54,213 nt of DNA from Treponema sp. (GTDB lineage: Bacteria; Spirochaetota; Spirochaetia; Treponematales; Treponemataceae): positions 1 through 54,213 of the forward strand of contig JAAVAP010000030.1 in NCBI GenBank assembly GCA_014804005.1, read 5' to 3'. A program made the position numbers and the translations under genes. Under the pieces are notes generated by a model. It made no database searches, had not been told where the DNA came from, and worked only from the letters and a program-made list of their open reading frames with translations. This document shows positions 50,622 to 54,213 of this stretch, piece by piece (the first letter of the stretch is position 1; each line of letters starts with the position of its first letter).

Positions 50622-52484
50622 CTACGATTTCAATTCGCCAAGCAAAAGTCGCGCGTTTCCATTCCCAGGATTAAGGTAAAGTCCATATTCCAGCGAACGC
50701 CGCGCGTCGCTTTTTTGTCCCAACTTATTGTAAGTGCAACCAAGCCTGTACATTATTTCGGATTTCAAATAACTGTCCGTGGCGCGGCTTGCGGCGGCTC
50801 CGTATAATTTCAGCGCAGTTTCCTTGTCGCCAATGCTCGAATAAATCATCGCCAAATTCGCCGCGCTTTGAATATCGCATTCGGGAGAAATTTCAAATGC
50901 GTCGAATGAATTTTCAAAAGATTTCTTTTCGCCGAAAACCGCGCGTTCGTAAAGCCGTTTCGCCAAAAACGAATCGTTTTGGGAAGCCGCAAAAAATGCG
51001 GCATATTCAATTTCCCACAAATCCATTTTCGGAATGTTTTTCAAAAGTTCGCGCTCAAAAGGCTCTTTTTCGTCAAACCCGAAACGCGCATTGAGATATT
51101 TCACGAAAACATTTTTCGCCTCGTCATATTTTTCAAATTCCAAAAAAATGTGAAGCGCGTATTGAACGATTTCTGACGGATACAAATTCGGCGCGAGCGT
51201 GTTCTGCTCCAAAAGCCGCCAAATTTTCGAAATCCGCGCGCGCTCGTCAATGCCAGTGGAAATTCTGTCTTCCAAATCCAAAATCGCGACATGCAAATTT
51301 TTGTCGCCAGTGCGTTCAAGCGACTCGCGCATTCGAGCAAGCGCATCGCTAACAGGAATGCGCGGAAGTTCATCAAACCGTTTCATGTCCGCGCTTACAA
51401 TGCCGGCGGCTCGCAACGCGCGTGTGAGTGGATCGTCCAAAACCCGCCTCGCGCTTTCGTATGCAAAATTTCCGTAGGCAATGAGAGCCGGCGAAAAATC
51501 CGGCCATTTTTCCACAACAAAGTCAAGGATTTTTTTAGCGTCCTGCGGATTGTCGCGTTCTTGCGAATAAAGCGCGCTGTTCAAATAAACTCGAGCGAGT
51601 AAATCCGAAGAATCTTGTTCCGCCCCCGAAAGCATAAGGCTTGCAATCAAATCATCGCGCACGTTTTCCGCCACATCGTCTTCGCCAAGCCGCACATAGC
51701 AGTCCGAAAGCAACGAAGCCACTTCCACCGCGCTCACTTGCGTCTTGTCGGGAATTCCTTCATAGAATGAATTTTCATTGCGCGCAAAAAGCCGATTTGC
51801 CTCCAAAAGGCTTTCCGCGGCATATTCGTATTTTTGTCCGTCGTACAAAACCGCCGCCCAAAAATACGCATCCGCGCCGCTTTTTTTCGTTTCGGGAACA
51901 AGAGCCGCCGCCGCGCTGAATTCGCCGCGCGCCAAATACGCAAGAGCCTCGTTGCGAAGCCAAGCGTTGTCGTGCGAAGTTTGCCACGCGCCGTGATAAA
52001 TCGGAAGAAAATCCGCGCCAAGAAAAAAATTCAAATTCCGTTCGCCGTCCTGCGAAATCAAATTGCGAAAATACATTTCCGCATAAAGCGAAGAATATTT
52101 CGTTCCCCGCAAAATTTCGGATTGCGAAAAAGCCTTTTCATATTCGCCGGCATCTTTCAAAATCGCGGTATAAATCGCGTTCAGTTCCAAATTTTTGGGA
52201 TGCTTTTTCAGATTTTTCAATATGACTTTTTCGCCGGATTTTTTTTCGGAAAGCAAAACATATCGCCTGTAAATTCCAATCGCTTCCATCGGAGAAACGA
52301 TTTTTTTTTGCACGGCGTTCAAAATTTTCAAAGCGTCGGAAGGATTGTTTTGGGCGATGTAGCGGTCGGCTTCGTCCAGCATCGAAATTACGGCGGAAGC
52401 ATGACTTTTAAAAGAACAAGACGAAAGCGTGAAAAGTGCCGCCGCGCCCGCGAGAAAAAAAAATTTTTTTGCGCGATTTTTCAT
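50622..52484 (-). CDS. TPR-repeat lipoprotein, function unknown
   Basis: 620 residues from the ATG at 52482-52484, which overlaps the nusB stop (ATGA) and has GAGG just upstream. Lipoprotein signal: FFFLAGAAALFTLSSCSFKSHA. The rest is helical with TPR-like pairs (DEADRYIAQNNPSDALKILNAVQ; DAGEYEKAFSQSEILRG; GDKETALKLYGAAASRATDS; EIMYRLGCTYNKLGQKSDARRSLEYGLYLNPGNGNARLLLG). Probably a periplasmic scaffold, perhaps for envelope assembly alongside the foldase encoded two genes upstream. No enzymatic motif. Confidence 0.85.
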   Translation of the reverse strand: MKNRAKKFFFLAGAAALFTLSSCSFKSHASAVISMLDEADRYIAQNNPSDALKILNAVQKKIVSPMEAIGIYRRYVLLSEKKSGEKVILKNLKKHPKNLELNAIYTAILKDAGEYEKAFSQSEILRGTKYSSLYAEMYFRNLISQDGERNLNFFLGADFLPIYHGAWQTSHDNAWLRNEALAYLARGEFSAAAALVPETKKSGADAYFWAAVLYDGQKYEYAAESLLEANRLFARNENSFYEGIPDKTQVSAVEVASLLSDCYVRLGEDDVAENVRDDLIASLMLSGAEQDSSDLLARVYLNSALYSQERDNPQDAKKILDFVVEKWPDFSPALIAYGNFAYESARRVLDDPLTRALRAAGIVSADMKRFDELPRIPVSDALARMRESLERTGDKNLHVAILDLEDRISTGIDERARISKIWRLLEQNTLAPNLYPSEIVQYALHIFLEFEKYDEAKNVFVKYLNARFGFDEKEPFERELLKNIPKMDLWEIEYAAFFAASQNDSFLAKRLYERAVFGEKKSFENSFDAFEISPECDIQSAANLAMIYSSIGDKETALKLYGAAASRATDSYLKSEIMYRLGCTYNKLGQKSDARRSLEYGLYLNPGNGNARLLLGELKS

Positions 52485-52888
52485 TGCCTCGTTTCTTTTG
52501 AAATTTTGTCCAAAACGCCGTTTATGAATTTGCAATTGTCTTCCACGCCGAAAGATTTTGCAATTTCCAAAGCTTCGTCGATTATAATCGGAGTTTCAAT
52601 TTCCTTTTGGTACAAAATCGAAAAAATGCTTATGCGCAAAATTGCAAGCGCGACTTTATTCAGGCGCGAAAATTCCCAATTCGGCGCAAGGTGAGATGCC
52701 ACAAGAGAATCAATTTGTTCGATGTTTTCAAGCGCGCCGCACAAAATGTGCCGGGCAAAAACCAAATCGTCGTCGCTTGCGTTCTCAAGCCAATTGAACG
52801 AAATCGCGGCGGCGACATCTTTTTGTCCGCGCAAATCCCAGGAATACATTCCCTGAACGGCGGCAAGCCTGGATTCGTGCCTGTTCAT
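52481..52888 (-). CDS. nusB: Transcription antitermination factor NusB
   Basis: 135 residues, all-helical NusB fold: SRLAAVQGMYSWDLRGQ at the N-terminus, ASHLAPNWEFSRLNKVALAILRISIFSILY in the middle and PIIIDEALEIAKSFGVEDNCKFINGVLDKIS at the end, all close to consensus. With NusE it binds boxA in rRNA leaders. It starts 4 bp after the foldase gene, and the TPR lipoprotein overlaps its stop. Confidence 0.96.
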   Translation of the reverse strand: MNRHESRLAAVQGMYSWDLRGQKDVAAAISFNWLENASDDDLVFARHILCGALENIEQIDSLVASHLAPNWEFSRLNKVALAILRISIFSILYQKEIETPIIIDEALEIAKSFGVEDNCKFINGVLDKISKETRQ

Positions 52889-52892
52889 CGCG

Positions 52893-53981
52893 CTACCAAG
52901 AAAGCAATTTTATAAGCTCGTCGCCAGTTTTTTTGCGCTGAACGTTTTCCGCCGTGTTGAGCGATTTGAGCAAATCCTGACGAGCCTTTTCAAGGAACGC
53001 AAGCTGCTTTTGCTGCGTCAAAACAGCGCGTATCGTTTCGTAAACTGTTTGTGTTGAACCAGGTTGAACCACATCCGAAAGCGTCAAAGCCTGCGCAGGA
53101 TATTTTTCCAAAATCACATAGAATTGGTACGACTGCGGATTTTCGCGAACGTCGGAAGGCTTGTTCAAAGGCTCGCTGAACATCGCCAAAAGCTGCTCGG
53201 ATGAGATTCCCAACTGTGCCGCATGTTGCGGAGTTTTCATCACAAAAGCGTCACCGCTCACATAGCCTGATTTTTGCGGATCCGTGTTTTCCGCACGGAT
53301 TTTGTCCACCGAAGTCTTGCCGCTTTTCAAATCCGCCAAAAGACCGTCGATTTTCGACTTGGCGTTGGAATTTCCCTGCTTGGGCGCGGCGACTAGAAAA
53401 ATTTTCATAGAATCGGGGCGATTGAAATTTATTTTGTTCAGTTCATAATAATCGCGGATTTCTTTGTCCGTCGCGGCGACTTTCTGCAATTCGGATTGAT
53501 TTTGCGTCAAAATATAGCGTTGCACCACAAGCGCGGGGCGAATCATATTGTTCTTGACTTCGGCGATAGTCATTCCAGTTTCATCTTTGACGAATTGCGC
53601 GAACGAGATTTTTTTCTCCTGCCGAACAAGGTCGTCCAATTCCTTTTCGGAATAAACACGCGAACGTCCCAATTGCTGGGAAATGTTCTCCAAAAACGCT
53701 TGGTCAATTTCCGTGGACTGAACTGTAATGCCAGCCTTTTTTGCCGCCTGCAAAACAAGCTTTTGGTTTATCACGGCCTCATAGATTTGCTCACGTTCTT
53801 GCGGAGTGAGCTTGCGGTCCGCTTCCTTTTCCTGTGAATCCACAAGATCCTTGACTTCCTTCACGGTGACCGTCTCGGATTCATTGTATTTCACGACGGC
53901 AAGCGGTTGCATAAGATTTTGCGCCGTGGCGCAGAAAACGCCGACCAAAGCAAAAAAAGTTCCAATTACGATTTTTTTCAT
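52893..53981 (-). CDS. SurA/PpiD-like periplasmic foldase (peptidyl-prolyl isomerase family)
   Basis: 362 residues. Signal peptide (IGTFFALVGVFCATAQ). An N-terminal SurA-type chaperone region (about 28-185) contains KLTPQEREQIYEAVINQKLVLQAAKKAGITVQ. A parvulin-like region follows (about 190-310) with MKIFLVAAPKQ and SGYVSGDAFVMKTPQHA, then a C-terminal helix. The isomerase core is divergent. It would guide folding of outer-membrane proteins. From memory, T. pallidum has the same order alaS - Tpn39b foldase - nusB. SD GAGGA. Confidence 0.85.
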   Translation of the reverse strand: MKKIVIGTFFALVGVFCATAQNLMQPLAVVKYNESETVTVKEVKDLVDSQEKEADRKLTPQEREQIYEAVINQKLVLQAAKKAGITVQSTEIDQAFLENISQQLGRSRVYSEKELDDLVRQEKKISFAQFVKDETGMTIAEVKNNMIRPALVVQRYILTQNQSELQKVAATDKEIRDYYELNKINFNRPDSMKIFLVAAPKQGNSNAKSKIDGLLADLKSGKTSVDKIRAENTDPQKSGYVSGDAFVMKTPQHAAQLGISSEQLLAMFSEPLNKPSDVRENPQSYQFYVILEKYPAQALTLSDVVQPGSTQTVYETIRAVLTQQKQLAFLEKARQDLLKSLNTAENVQRKKTGDELIKLLSW

Positions 53982-54042
53982 ATTTATCCTCTATTTCCTA
54001 AAACAGATTGCATGCTTTCTTGTTACACAAACTGACGACAAA

Positions 54043-54213
54043 TCACGCTTTTTCCAACGGAAGTCCGCCGGAAATCACCGCGCGGATTCTGCGAACGCCT
54101 GCCGACGACGACTGCTCTTTCGTAATCTTGAATTCGCCAATCTGCGCCGTGTGCTGCACGTGCGGACCACCGCAGACTTCCTTGCTGAACCAGTCGCGCG
54201 CGGGATCTTTGCC
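54043..54213 (-). CDS. alaS: Alanyl-tRNA synthetase, C-terminal end only
   Basis: The last 56 codons are visible: the editing-domain zinc/active-site motif [11 protein letters not shown] followed by [25 protein letters not shown] and a stop soon after. The block is diagnostic of AlaRS. Ending here means the C-Ala domain of other bacteria is missing, as I recall for spirochaete AlaRS. The N-terminus lies beyond the window. The 61 bp between this stop and the foldase gene hold nothing else. Confidence 0.93.
   Translation of the reverse strand, partial: GKDPARDWFSKEVCGGPHVQHTAQIGEFKITKEQSSSAGVRRIRAVISGGLPLEKA

Overview
The window looks like chromosome of a spirochaete, most likely a Treponema. 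The grounds are the run alaS (end) - SurA-like foldase - nusB, a solitary groES without groEL, several signal-peptide outer-membrane beta-barrel proteins, a dCache chemoreceptor and a class III adenylate cyclase. The AlaRS also stops soon after its editing-domain motif. The genus is inferred from gene content and order, not from a database search.

Layout. 1-8.6 kb (minus strand) is a surface-polysaccharide locus: initiating sugar transferase (cut by the window edge), DegT aminotransferase, GT2, GT4, hexapeptide acyltransferase, Stealth hexose-1-phosphate transferase, a second GT2, Wzy-like polymerase and Wzx flippase. 8.7-14.5 kb, same strand, is an AT-rich accessory island. It holds a PtuA/PtuB-like (Septu-type) ATPase + HNH nuclease pair with a strong promoter and a structured leader or small RNA, a decayed stretch, and an unassigned cassette (41-aa ORF, 402-aa glycine-rich membrane/coiled-coil protein, 129-aa P-loop protein). 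14.5-15.9 kb is gene-poor and regulatory: a set of hairpins, a consensus promoter pointing into the island and capsule genes, a terminator and seven tandem 22-bp repeats. It ends at a NusG-family (LoaP/UpxY-like) antiterminator gene. The simplest reading is that this antiterminator and the hairpin leader control the long downstream unit.

16.5-54 kb is chromosomal backbone: DUF1850 and TAXI solute receptor (no permease beside them), transglutaminase-like protein, class II galT, miaB, GH94 disaccharide phosphorylase, a frameshifted esterase and an outer-membrane protein. Then comes a six-gene minus-strand operon: TolC-like protein, adenylate cyclase, MacA-like adaptor, ATPase, an unknown nuclease-like protein and a MacB-like permease. 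After it come adk, rlpA, smpB, an exported unknown, deoC, an aldo/keto reductase, a formate/nitrite channel, groES, a chemoreceptor, a TrpXYZ-like ABC importer, a cytidylate-kinase-like protein, an outer-membrane protein, an RluA-type synthase, tRNA-Ile(CAU)-like, a TPR lipoprotein, nusB, a foldase and the end of alaS.

Three kinds of pattern run across the window. At least five genes have a -10 box exactly 6 nt before the ATG, so their mRNAs are probably leaderless. Several dispersed repeats recur: a 16-nt motif at gene 3' ends, an 82-bp inverted pair, hairpin families, a 46-bp perfect palindrome at adk, and 41/42-bp tandem arrays. Base composition changes sharply: GC-rich at 1-2.2 kb, very AT-rich at 2.2-15.6 kb, intermediate afterwards.
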